64,000 bases of DNA from Clostridia bacterium (GTDB taxonomy: Bacteria; Bacillota; Clostridia; Oscillospirales; CAG-272), in the NCBI GenBank assembly GCA_017411745.1, contig JAFQPM010000033.1, forward strand, positions 1 through 64,000. The letters are read 5' to 3'. The position numbers were made by a program, and so were the translations under genes. Positions 49,854 through 57,083 of the stretch are shown one piece after another. Numbering within the stretch: position 1 is the stretch's first letter; every line of letters begins with the position of its first letter. Below the pieces are notes generated by a model, which was not told where the DNA came from, did not search any database, and saw only the letters and a program-made list of their open reading frames with translations.

Positions 49854-50206
49854 AGTACGTCTGTATAGCACTCGTCCGCTTTTACCGTAAATTCCTGTCT
49901 CCTCTAAAACGAAGACCGTGCTGTAGGTTCACACCTTCATGCTCAGCCTATGCCCTTGAGGCATTTCAGAAACGTGGCTTTTTTGTGGGATTTATCCTGA
50001 CGGTCGGCCGCATCGCAAGATGCCAGCCCTTGTGTCCGGGAGGATATGACCCCGTTCCGAAAACGGGATTCCGCAACAAAAAAATCGGTCGGAACAGAGA
50101 AAACGTATATGACAGCGGTTATATGGCAGAAAAAATGTTTATATTTTATTATGACCTGCCCTATGAAGACCGCAAAGAGAAGTCCAAAAAAGAAAAAACA
50201 AATTGA
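49850..50206 (+). CDS. yidD: Membrane protein insertion efficiency factor YidD
   Basis: 118 aa. The family core is complete in the first 75 residues: LVRFYRKFLSPLKRRPCCRF, TPSCSAYALEAFQKRGFFVG and RIARCQPLCPGGYDPVP, with the conserved cysteines. The rest, about 40 residues rich in Lys and Arg, is an extension beyond the usual 70-90 aa length. It is a small membrane-associated factor that supports YidC. It is placed between rnpA and yidC, as is standard. Confidence 0.95.
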   Translation: MKYVCIALVRFYRKFLSPLKRRPCCRFTPSCSAYALEAFQKRGFFVGFILTVGRIARCQPLCPGGYDPVPKTGFRNKKIGRNRENVYDSGYMAEKMFIFYYDLPYEDRKEKSKKEKTN

Positions 50207-50221
50207 GAGGACTAATTCGTA

Positions 50222-51622
50222 ATGAACAAGAAAAAAACGATCACTAAAATTTTGTCCAGAATAGCATTGCTTCTGGTAATGGTGTCGGTTTTGGCTGTCG
50301 TGCTTTCGGGATGCGGCAACCAGACGGTCATCAATACCGCAACTCCCGAGGCCGGCTGGGATAAGACCGAGGTCAACCTCTCCGCTGACACGGGCTTTAT
50401 CAACAAGCTTTTGTCCTGGATCGGAATATTCCTCGGCTGGATAACGAGAATTATGCCTGCCAACAGCTATATTTTGACGCTGTTTATATTCGCTATCCTG
50501 ATGGAGCTTCTTATGTTGCCCTTCTCTGTAAAGCAGCAGAAGAATTCCATCAAGCAGTCTATGCTTCGCCCTAAGGAAATGGCTATCCGCAAAAAATACG
50601 CGGGCAGAAACGACCAGGCGACTCAGCAGAAGATGTCCATGGAGATACAGGAGCTTTATCAGAAAGAAAATTTCAATCCCATGTCGGGTTGTATGCCTTT
50701 GCTCTTTCAGCTCCCGATCATCATGATCCTTTACTGGCTGGTCATAGACCCCATCATGTATATGTTCAACGGCTCCGCGGAGTTCAAGAACGTATTGTAC
50801 GCTTATATCACGACTGCTACTGAAAACGGCGGTCTTGGTCTGAAATTGAGCTCTACCAACGGCTCTATCGAAATGCTCAGTAAGATTAACGAGCTCGGTG
50901 CGGGCGCATTCGAGGGAATAAAGACCTTCTGTGCAAACGGCGAAGCCGTATTCGCACAGATCGAAGATATCGCGGCTCAGTCGCTCAACTTCAACATCGG
51001 ACCCGTAAATCTTGGCATAACACCTTCCTTTACTCCCGCAGACAATATGCAGTATTGGCTGCTCGTTATTCCCGTCATTACCTTCGCAACCTACTTCCTC
51101 AGTATGAAACTGAACAGAAGGCTGACCTATCAGCCCGGCCAGGACAGCGGCGACAGACAGATGGCTTGCTCCAATAAAATGATGGATATCACTATGCCTC
51201 TGATGAGCGTGTGGATGACCTTCATCGTTCCCGGTGCGGTAGGTATATACTGGGTATTCAAGAGCTTGATCGGAATGGTAAAGCAGTTTATCTTAAGTAA
51301 GTCGATGCCTCTCCCCGTATTCACCGAGGAGGATTATAAGGCGGCTGAAAGAGAGCTTCTCGGCAAACAGCCCAAGAAGATCCAGAAATCCGCAAACGTC
51401 GGCAAGGTCCGTTCGCTCCACCACATCGACGACGAGGACTACGACGAGCACGGAAACTACGTTCCCAAGGTTGAGGAAACTCCCGAGGAGACCGTAGAGG
51501 AACAAACGACCAAGCTTCCCGAAAACAGCATGACCGAGGGCGCATCCTTGAAGGATGATTCCGACAAGGCAGAGACTAAAAAGAGGAAGTCTCTTTTCGG
51601 CAAAAAAGACAAAAAAGATTGA
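50222..51622 (+). CDS. yidC: Membrane protein insertase YidC
   Basis: 466 aa. A lipoprotein-type signal (ALLLVMVSVLAVVLSGCGNQ, lipid cysteine at 31) is followed by the 60KD_IMP core: span with SYILTLFIFAILMELLMLPF, the cytosolic hairpin SMLRPKEMAIRKKYAGRNDQ, then NFNPMSGCMPLLFQLPIIMI, further spans and TYFLSMKLNRRL. A large soluble insert of about 90 residues (SSTNGSIEMLSKINELGAG and on) between core spans is longer than in Bacillus SpoIIIJ. The acidic tail ends KKRKSLFGKKDKKD. It inserts proteins into the membrane. khpB follows. Confidence 0.94.
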   Translation: MNKKKTITKILSRIALLLVMVSVLAVVLSGCGNQTVINTATPEAGWDKTEVNLSADTGFINKLLSWIGIFLGWITRIMPANSYILTLFIFAILMELLMLPFSVKQQKNSIKQSMLRPKEMAIRKKYAGRNDQATQQKMSMEIQELYQKENFNPMSGCMPLLFQLPIIMILYWLVIDPIMYMFNGSAEFKNVLYAYITTATENGGLGLKLSSTNGSIEMLSKINELGAGAFEGIKTFCANGEAVFAQIEDIAAQSLNFNIGPVNLGITPSFTPADNMQYWLLVIPVITFATYFLSMKLNRRLTYQPGQDSGDRQMACSNKMMDITMPLMSVWMTFIVPGAVGIYWVFKSLIGMVKQFILSKSMPLPVFTEEDYKAAERELLGKQPKKIQKSANVGKVRSLHHIDDEDYDEHGNYVPKVEETPEETVEEQTTKLPENSMTEGASLKDDSDKAETKKRKSLFGKKDKKD

Positions 51623-51648
51623 CACTAATCAAAAACGGAGACATTAAC

Positions 51649-52299
51649 GTGAATAAAGAAATTATAACAACAGGAAAAACTATCGACGATGCCGTCGCGG
51701 CAGCTGTTGCCGAGCTTGGCGTTCCGTCCAAAGAAAACATTGAATATACCGTTATCGAGGAACCTAAGAAGGGTCTTTTCGGAATCGGAGCAGTTCCCGC
51801 AAAGATCTCTGCAAAGGTTGTATTCAAGGGCGAGCTTTTCGCACTTGACTTCATCAATCAGCTCGTTAAGGACATGGGCCTTGACGTGACCGTTGAGATG
51901 AAGAACGTCGAGGGCTCCGATAAGGACTGCAAGCTCATCGACATCACGGGCGAGGGCGCAGGCGCGCTTATCGGTCACCACGGCGACACGCTTGACAGCA
52001 TCCAGTATCTTGCAAATCTTGCCGCTAACAAGAAAGTTAACGGCGTAAAGCCCGACTACGTAAAGATCACCGTAGACGCAGAAAACTACCGTGCGAAGAG
52101 AGAAAACACCCTTCGCGAGCTTGCAAGAAGAATGGCAGATAAGGTTCTTAAGCAGAAGAGAAGCGTTATGCTCGAGCCTATGAATCCTTACGAGAGAAGA
52201 ATCATCCACTCCGAGATCCAGAACATCGAGGGCGTTTCGACAAACTCCATCGGTTCCGAGAATAACCGTAAGATCGTTATCTATCTCGAAGAGAAATAA
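51649..52299 (+). CDS. khpB: RNA-binding protein KhpB (Jag)
   Basis: 216 aa. Jag N-domain (residues about 1-50, with KKGLFGIGAVPAKI), a KH domain (about 75-150, with GALIGHHGDTLDSIQYLANL) and an R3H domain (about 150-216, with EPMNPYERRIIHSEIQNI). The start is taken as the GTG at 51649, because ACGGAG is 8 bases upstream and the product then begins with the usual basic KEIITTGKTIDDA; the in-frame TTG at 51619 overlaps yidC. It binds RNA and acts with KhpA in cell-division and envelope control. It is the last gene of the operon. Confidence 0.93.
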   Translation: MNKEIITTGKTIDDAVAAAVAELGVPSKENIEYTVIEEPKKGLFGIGAVPAKISAKVVFKGELFALDFINQLVKDMGLDVTVEMKNVEGSDKDCKLIDITGEGAGALIGHHGDTLDSIQYLANLAANKKVNGVKPDYVKITVDAENYRAKRENTLRELARRMADKVLKQKRSVMLEPMNPYERRIIHSEIQNIEGVSTNSIGSENNRKIVIYLEEK

Positions 52300-52306
52300 T
52301 TTTAAA

Positions 52307-52347
52307 CAACAAAAAACGGAGTCTTCCAAAGACTCCGTTTTTTGTTA
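52307..52347. terminator. Terminator of the rpmH-khpB operon, bidirectional
   Basis: The stem AACAAAAAACGGAGTCTT (52307-52324) and its complement (52328-52345) form a perfect 18-bp hairpin flanked by A and T runs, between convergent genes. Confidence 0.9.
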
Positions 52348-52357
52348 TCGTTTTTCA

Positions 52358-53332
52358 TTAAACTCTGGTAAGAGAAGCAAGCGTTCTCTCAACGAGCGCG
52401 ATAGTATCCCTTGCGCTCTTATCAGTAACCAGGCTGTTAGGCTCGCCGCTTCTGATGCATTCGATAAAGTACTTGATCTCGCCCGCGTAGCCGTCTACGT
52501 TGGAAATATTGATGCCGGTCTCGCCGACAGACTCGACCTTGTCGAACTCAACGGGAACTCCACAATCACGAAGCTGAGCATCCGCGCCGAGAATAACGTT
52601 TCCGTTCTCAAAAACTGCCTTGAAGGTAGCCATAAAAGGAAGCTTTTCGTCGTTGTACCATCCGCCCTCAATAGCAACGACAAATCCGTCGTAGATATAG
52701 TTTGCGAAGGCGTAGTTGGAAAGATTGCCCTGCATGGGGTGGTAAACACCTGTGATAGCCTTGGGCTCACCGAACACGGACTGCATATAATCAACGTCAT
52801 GGATCATCATATCCAGAGCAACGTGACCGCTTCTCTTTTCGTCGAGGAACCAGTTGTCCCAGCTCCAACGGGGCGTGGGGCTGACTCTCTTCATATGGAG
52901 GCTTTCAAGCTTACCGTACTTTCCGCTCTCGATAACTCCGCGGAGATATTTGTATGCGTTCATAAAACGAACGACCTGCGCGGTCATATATCTCTTGCCG
53001 GTGCGCTTGATGGCCGCAAGCAGAACTTCGCAATCCTCGGTCTTAAGCGCCATAGGCTTCTCGGAAAGAACGTGGCAACCGAATTCCATAGCCTTGATTG
53101 CCTGCTCAACGTGCATGTATGTGGGGGTACAAAGGTCTACCATATCGGGCTTTTCAGCCTCAAGCATCTCGTCCATATCCGCATAAAGACGGATGGGGTA
53201 GTCGCCAACCTTTTCCTTGAGCATATCCAAACGGATATCACAAGCCGCAACGAATTCGATGTCTGTCATATTTCTGTATACGTTGAAGTGAACGCCGCCC
53301 ATTCCTCCAACGCCGACTAATGCTATTTTCAT
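52358..53332 (-). CDS. Gfo/Idh/MocA family oxidoreductase
   Basis: 324 aa. The Rossmann start is MKIALVGVGGMGGVHFNVYR (GxGxxG type), the family motif is CHVLSEKPMALKTED (EKP), and the C-terminal half is the beta-sheet substrate domain (VALDMMIHDVDYMQSVFGEP, with the HD(V)D pair). It oxidises or reduces a sugar or polyol with NAD(P). The substrate is not identifiable. GGAGG precedes the ATG at 53332. It is the second gene of a two-gene unit with the isomerase upstream. This pair, an oxidoreductase and a TIM-barrel isomerase, is typical of myo-inositol-like or keto-sugar pathways. Confidence 0.9.
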   Translation of the reverse strand: MKIALVGVGGMGGVHFNVYRNMTDIEFVAACDIRLDMLKEKVGDYPIRLYADMDEMLEAEKPDMVDLCTPTYMHVEQAIKAMEFGCHVLSEKPMALKTEDCEVLLAAIKRTGKRYMTAQVVRFMNAYKYLRGVIESGKYGKLESLHMKRVSPTPRWSWDNWFLDEKRSGHVALDMMIHDVDYMQSVFGEPKAITGVYHPMQGNLSNYAFANYIYDGFVVAIEGGWYNDEKLPFMATFKAVFENGNVILGADAQLRDCGVPVEFDKVESVGETGINISNVDGYAGEIKYFIECIRSGEPNSLVTDKSARDTIALVERTLASLTRV

Positions 53333-53356
53333 TTTATTTATCCTCCTAAAAATAAC

Positions 53357-54169
53357 TCAGATCAGCTTCTCAAGGTAAGCCTTGGTTTCGATAATATCCT
53401 TCAGCTGCTGCTCGCCCGAGATCTCACGCTCGATGGTAAGCGAGCCGTCGTAACCGACCTCCTTGAGCTTTGCAACGAATACGGGGAAGTTTACCTTGCC
53501 CTCTCCAACCTTTACCTCGTGTCCAAGCTCCATGCCGTTGGTGGGATAGAAGCCGTCCTTCGCGTGAATACCGCGAACATACTTGCCGATAACGTCAAGC
53601 GCGTCAACAGGGTTTGCCTTTCCGTAAAGGATAAGGTTCGCAGAGTCGAGGTTGATTCCGATGTTTCCGGTTCCGCACGCCTCGATAAAGCGAAGCAGGG
53701 TGGTGGGAGTTTCCTGACCAGATTCAAGCAGGAAATACTGACCCTGATCCTTCATGTACTGAGCGAGACCGCGCATAGTTTCAAGGATCTCGGGATAGGT
53801 GGGATCGGTAGGGCACTCGGGAAGGAAGCCCGCGTGAGTGATCACGTCGGTAACGCCGATCTTCTTTGCAAAGTCAGCACCCTTCTTGAGCTGTGCCACT
53901 CTCATCTCTCTGTACTCGCGAGGAACTATTCCAAGGGTTATAGGACCTTCGGTAAAATTCCAAGCAGAAGGTCCACTCCAGCCGCACCAATGCGCTGTGA
54001 TAGTGATACCGTATTCCTTGGCAGCGGCGTTTACAAGCTCCGCCATCTCGTCGTTGTGGAGAGACTCGTCCCAGTTGGTCATCTGGCAGTTGTCAAATCC
54101 CATTTCTCTCATTTTTTTGAATTTTTCTCTCATGTCGGGCGCGAGAAAAGTTTGTACGCCTATTTTCAT
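53357..54169 (-). CDS. Sugar phosphate isomerase/epimerase (AP endonuclease 2 family)
   Basis: 270 aa. TIM barrel beginning MKIGVQTFLAPDMREKFKKM and with the metal-site blocks TAHWCGWSG, VITHAGFLPECPTD, YFLLESGQETPTTLL (E), GINLDSANLI (D), VRGIHAKDGFYP (H) and SLTIEREISG (E). It matches the xylose isomerase-like family. The start at 54169 begins at the first barrel strand; the longer reading overlaps the promoter. AAAGGAAGG is the ribosome site. It is the first gene of the two-gene unit that includes the Idh-like enzyme. Confidence 0.9.
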   Translation of the reverse strand: MKIGVQTFLAPDMREKFKKMREMGFDNCQMTNWDESLHNDEMAELVNAAAKEYGITITAHWCGWSGPSAWNFTEGPITLGIVPREYREMRVAQLKKGADFAKKIGVTDVITHAGFLPECPTDPTYPEILETMRGLAQYMKDQGQYFLLESGQETPTTLLRFIEACGTGNIGINLDSANLILYGKANPVDALDVIGKYVRGIHAKDGFYPTNGMELGHEVKVGEGKVNFPVFVAKLKEVGYDGSLTIEREISGEQQLKDIIETKAYLEKLI

Positions 54170-54208
54170 AAAAAAGTCCTTCCTTTCTCTTGACTTGTTG
54201 TTAATTTT

Positions 54209-54237
54209 ATTATATAATAAAATTCGGGCAGAGTCAA
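54209..54237 (-). promoter_or_regulatory. Promoter of the isomerase-oxidoreductase pair
   Basis: On the minus strand, TTGACT (54237-54232), 17 bp, TATAAT (54214-54209). It is divergent from the AraC gene, which may be its regulator. Confidence 0.85.
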
Positions 54238-54311
54238 TAAGAAATTTTATTTTTGTATAGCACAAAATTAATTTTATTGTAAAAATCTATGAAAAACAGA
54301 GGAGAGTAAGC

Positions 54312-55121
54312 ATGAACGACATAAGCTTGTACGAAAAGATACCTCTGCAACAATTTCCTATACGAATACTGGTGCGCAAAGAATACAAGTTTGATTTTCC
54401 TCTACATTGGCATGAGCACACCGAAATTCACTACATATTTAAGGGTAATTGTCGTCTCAAATGCGGCGAGGAGTATTTCGATCTTTCTGCCGAGGATTGT
54501 GCCATTATAAACACCAACGAGCTTCACGAGGGCGCAGGTGGACTCTGCGATTCTATATGTATCATCCTTCCTCCAAATTTTTTTGAGCAAAATCATATAA
54601 TTTTCGAAAGAATCGTGAAAGATGAATACGTGTCCCAGATGGTGCACAATATATTTGAGAAGTATTGCACGGGTTCGCCTGTTGACCTTCTTGAAATAAA
54701 AGGATATTCGTATCTTTTGATCTCACATTTGATAAAAAAATATGCTCTTCGTTCTCTCAACGACACGGTGTATTCAAAATATTTCAACAAGCTAAACAAG
54801 GTAAACGATGCCATAAGCTTCATAAGCGAGAACTACGACAAGCATCTGACCACAAAAACGCTTGCCGAGAAGGTACACCTGAGCGAAGGATATTTTTGTC
54901 AAGTATTTAAGGAAGTGACAGGAAAAACCGCGGTAGAGTATATAAATCATTTGAGGATCGATAAAGCAGAAAAATTGCTTTGGAAAACCGATATGTCAAT
55001 ATCCGAGATTGCCTTTTGCTGCGGATTTGACGATGCGAATTATTTTTCAAGGACCTACAAAAAAATCAAAGGGAAGACTCCTCATTCTTCCAGAATGTCC
55101 GGAGAAGACACAAAACAATGA
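54312..55121 (+). CDS. AraC family transcriptional regulator with cupin domain
   Basis: 269 aa. The N-terminal cupin (about 20-95, LHWHEHTEIHYIFKGNCRLK, then INTNELHEG) is followed by a linker and two HTH modules: TTKTLAEKVHLSEGYFCQVF then KEVTGKTAVEYINHLRIDKA and SISEIAFCCGFDDANYFSRT then YKKIKGKTP, the AraC signature. The cupin has the histidines of sugar-sensing AraC proteins. Its stop overlaps the next start as ATGA. It could control either the sdaA gene it is coupled to or the divergent sugar-gene pair; the divergent layout favours the second, the coupling the first. GAGGAG precedes the ATG. Confidence 0.92.
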   Translation: MNDISLYEKIPLQQFPIRILVRKEYKFDFPLHWHEHTEIHYIFKGNCRLKCGEEYFDLSAEDCAIINTNELHEGAGGLCDSICIILPPNFFEQNHIIFERIVKDEYVSQMVHNIFEKYCTGSPVDLLEIKGYSYLLISHLIKKYALRSLNDTVYSKYFNKLNKVNDAISFISENYDKHLTTKTLAEKVHLSEGYFCQVFKEVTGKTAVEYINHLRIDKAEKLLWKTDMSISEIAFCCGFDDANYFSRTYKKIKGKTPHSSRMSGEDTKQ

Positions 55122-56329
55122 AATCTATCAGGAATATATACAAAACAGGTATCGGTCCGTCAAGCTCTCACACCATGGGCCCCGCATTTGCGGCAAAAAG
55201 TTTTTCCGAAAAATATCCGGATTGCGAAAGCATACAGGTAACGCTTTACGGTTCGCTTGCCAAAACTGGAAAGGGTCACGGAACCGACCGTGCGATTTTA
55301 GAGGTACTCTCTCCTGTTGAAACGGAGATAATCTTCAACACCGACGAGAGCATACCGCTTGAACACCCCAACACAATGACCATCGCGGGATATAAAAGCG
55401 ATGAAAAAATAGCGGAAACGACTTTTTTGTCAATAGGCGGCGGAGAAATACGGACAAAAGGCGAAATCGCGAAAACCGAAAAGGGCAGCGATCTGTATGC
55501 CGAAAACAGCTTTTCCGAGATCGCAGCAATATGCAAAGAACGAAACATACGACTTTCAGACTATGTTTTCGAACACGAGGCCCCCGATTTCCGAAATTTT
55601 CTCGGTAACGTATGGCACACGATGCAGGCGGCGATAAGAGACGGACTTTCTCGCACGGGAGAGCTTCCGGGAGGCCTCGGAGTCAAGAGGAAGGCACAAA
55701 AGCTCTTCAACCAAAGGCATATCGATGAAAGTCCGCAAACCAAGGAAAATAGACTTGTCTGTGCTTATGCGTTTGCTGTAAGCGAGCAGAATGCAGACTG
55801 CGGTCTTATCGTCACTGCGCCCACCTGCGGATCCTGCGGAGTTTTACCCGCAGTCCTTAAATATATGCAGGATAAGAACTCGTTTTCGGACGATGATGTT
55901 ATCAGAGCACTTGCCGTCGCGGGACTAATAGGACAGATCGTTTCTACGAACGCGTCTATAAGCGGAGCAGAGTGCGGTTGCCAAGCGGAGATCGGCACAG
56001 CCTGCTCTATGGCGTCCGCGGCGCTTGCGGAGCTTTTTGAAATGGGAATAGATCAGATAGAATATGCCGCTGAGATCGCACTTGAGCATCATCTTGGACT
56101 CACCTGCGACCCCGTATGCGGTCTTGTTCAGATCCCGTGTATAGAGCGCAACGCAGTAGCAGCAATGAGAGCGATAAACGCGCTCAGCCTTGCAAACTTT
56201 CTGTCGGATAGCCGAAAAATATCCTTCGACCTCGTGGTTGAAACTATGTATCAGACGGGAATCGACCTGTCACACATATATCGCGAAACGGGAGAGGGCG
56301 GATTGGCAAAGCTATATCAGCACAAATAA
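55118..56329 (+). CDS. sdaA: L-serine dehydratase, single-chain iron-sulfur type
   Basis: 403 aa. It deaminates L-serine to pyruvate using a [4Fe-4S] cluster. The beta part at the start has GPSSSHTMGPAFAAKSF. The alpha part has APTCGSCGVLPAVLKYM, SGAECGCQAEIGTACSMASA and CDPVCGLVQIPCIERNA, with the conserved cluster cysteines. It is a fused single-chain enzyme, as in many clostridia the two parts may be split (SdaAA/SdaAB). It is about 50 residues shorter than the E. coli type. It is translationally coupled to the AraC gene and followed by a perfect terminator. Confidence 0.94.
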   Translation: MKSIRNIYKTGIGPSSSHTMGPAFAAKSFSEKYPDCESIQVTLYGSLAKTGKGHGTDRAILEVLSPVETEIIFNTDESIPLEHPNTMTIAGYKSDEKIAETTFLSIGGGEIRTKGEIAKTEKGSDLYAENSFSEIAAICKERNIRLSDYVFEHEAPDFRNFLGNVWHTMQAAIRDGLSRTGELPGGLGVKRKAQKLFNQRHIDESPQTKENRLVCAYAFAVSEQNADCGLIVTAPTCGSCGVLPAVLKYMQDKNSFSDDDVIRALAVAGLIGQIVSTNASISGAECGCQAEIGTACSMASAALAELFEMGIDQIEYAAEIALEHHLGLTCDPVCGLVQIPCIERNAVAAMRAINALSLANFLSDSRKISFDLVVETMYQTGIDLSHIYRETGEGGLAKLYQHK

Positions 56330-56334
56330 TTAAA

Positions 56335-56372
56335 ATATGCGGTCGGATATCCGACCGCATATCGTTTTGTTT
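56335..56372 (+). terminator. Terminator of the AraC-sdaA unit
   Basis: A perfect 12-bp stem (56335-56346 with 56351-56362) is followed by CGTTTTGTTT. Confidence 0.85.
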
Positions 56373-56424
56373 AGGAATACGGCACAAAAACCGAATATGC
56401 TTGTTTTGATTTTGATAATACGAT

Positions 56425-56901
56425 TTATTTATCTCTATTTTTCCTATGCCTATCAGGAATACCGTCGCGACTGATTCGCCTGAGATTTGTCTCGATTATC
56501 GCAAGCGCACCGTACATTATTCTTCTTTCCTCGTCACCAAGGTTGCCCCCCGCAAGAGATACTGCGCGCGAGGCCTTGTCGCAAACGTATTCCGCCGCGG
56601 CTTGACCTTCTTCTGTCAAAACCAGCTTTGCCCGATACAGATTATCCTTGTCGGTCTTTCTGATAAGCAGACCCTTGCTTTCCATTTCCGCAATCATGCG
56701 AGATATCGCCGCTTTGTCCTTATCGCATATCTCGCTGAGCTTGGAGGATGTAATGCCCTCGGGGAATCGACTCATTATCACGAGATACTGGGCGTATGCG
56801 CCTCGAAGACCGTATTTTTCCATCTCTTCGCGCTCAATCTGTGTTATATATTTGTATATATTATGTATGGAATAGGAAAACAGTTCAAATCTTTCAAGCA
56901 T
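56425..56901 (-). CDS. MarR family transcriptional regulator
   Basis: 158 aa. The start at 56901 gives MLERFELFSYSIHNIYKYIT; it has AAAGG upstream, while the longer frame overlaps the promoter and operator. The winged helix is GITSSKLSEICDKDKAAISR then MIAEMESKGLLIRKTDKD with the wing NLYRAKLVLTEEGQAAA. MarR proteins are dimeric repressors released by small ligands. A 20-base near-palindrome lies right after its -10 box, so self-repression is inferred. No target gene is evident next to it, because the neighbours are convergent or same-strand genes with terminators. Confidence 0.9.
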   Translation of the reverse strand: MLERFELFSYSIHNIYKYITQIEREEMEKYGLRGAYAQYLVIMSRFPEGITSSKLSEICDKDKAAISRMIAEMESKGLLIRKTDKDNLYRAKLVLTEEGQAAAEYVCDKASRAVSLAGGNLGDEERRIMYGALAIIETNLRRISRDGIPDRHRKNRDK

Positions 56902-56938
56902 ATCAAAAATCCTTTCTACTTGCGACAACGTTGACCGA

Positions 56939-56993
56939 GTCGTTGATTCGTCAACAACTCCTATATTATACACTTGATTGCATTTTTTGTCAA
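56939..56993 (-). promoter_or_regulatory. MarR promoter with candidate operator
   Basis: On the minus strand, TTGACA (56993-56988), 17 bp, TATAAT (56970-56965). The near-palindrome GTTGTTGA-CGAA-TCAACGAC at 56958-56939 spans the start-site region. Binding there would block transcription. Confidence 0.75.
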
Positions 56994-57028
56994 TAGATTT
57001 TCAGGAAAAAGCAAAACGCCCATAAAAA

Positions 57029-57069
57029 AGAGCTTTTCGACCGAAGTCTCTATCCGATCGAAAAGCTCT
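57029..57069 (-). terminator. Terminator of the Sel1-repeat gene
   Basis: A perfect 12-bp stem (57029-57040 with 57058-57069). The minus strand ends in six Ts. Confidence 0.85.
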
Positions 57070-57083
57070 CTGAATCTTTTAAA

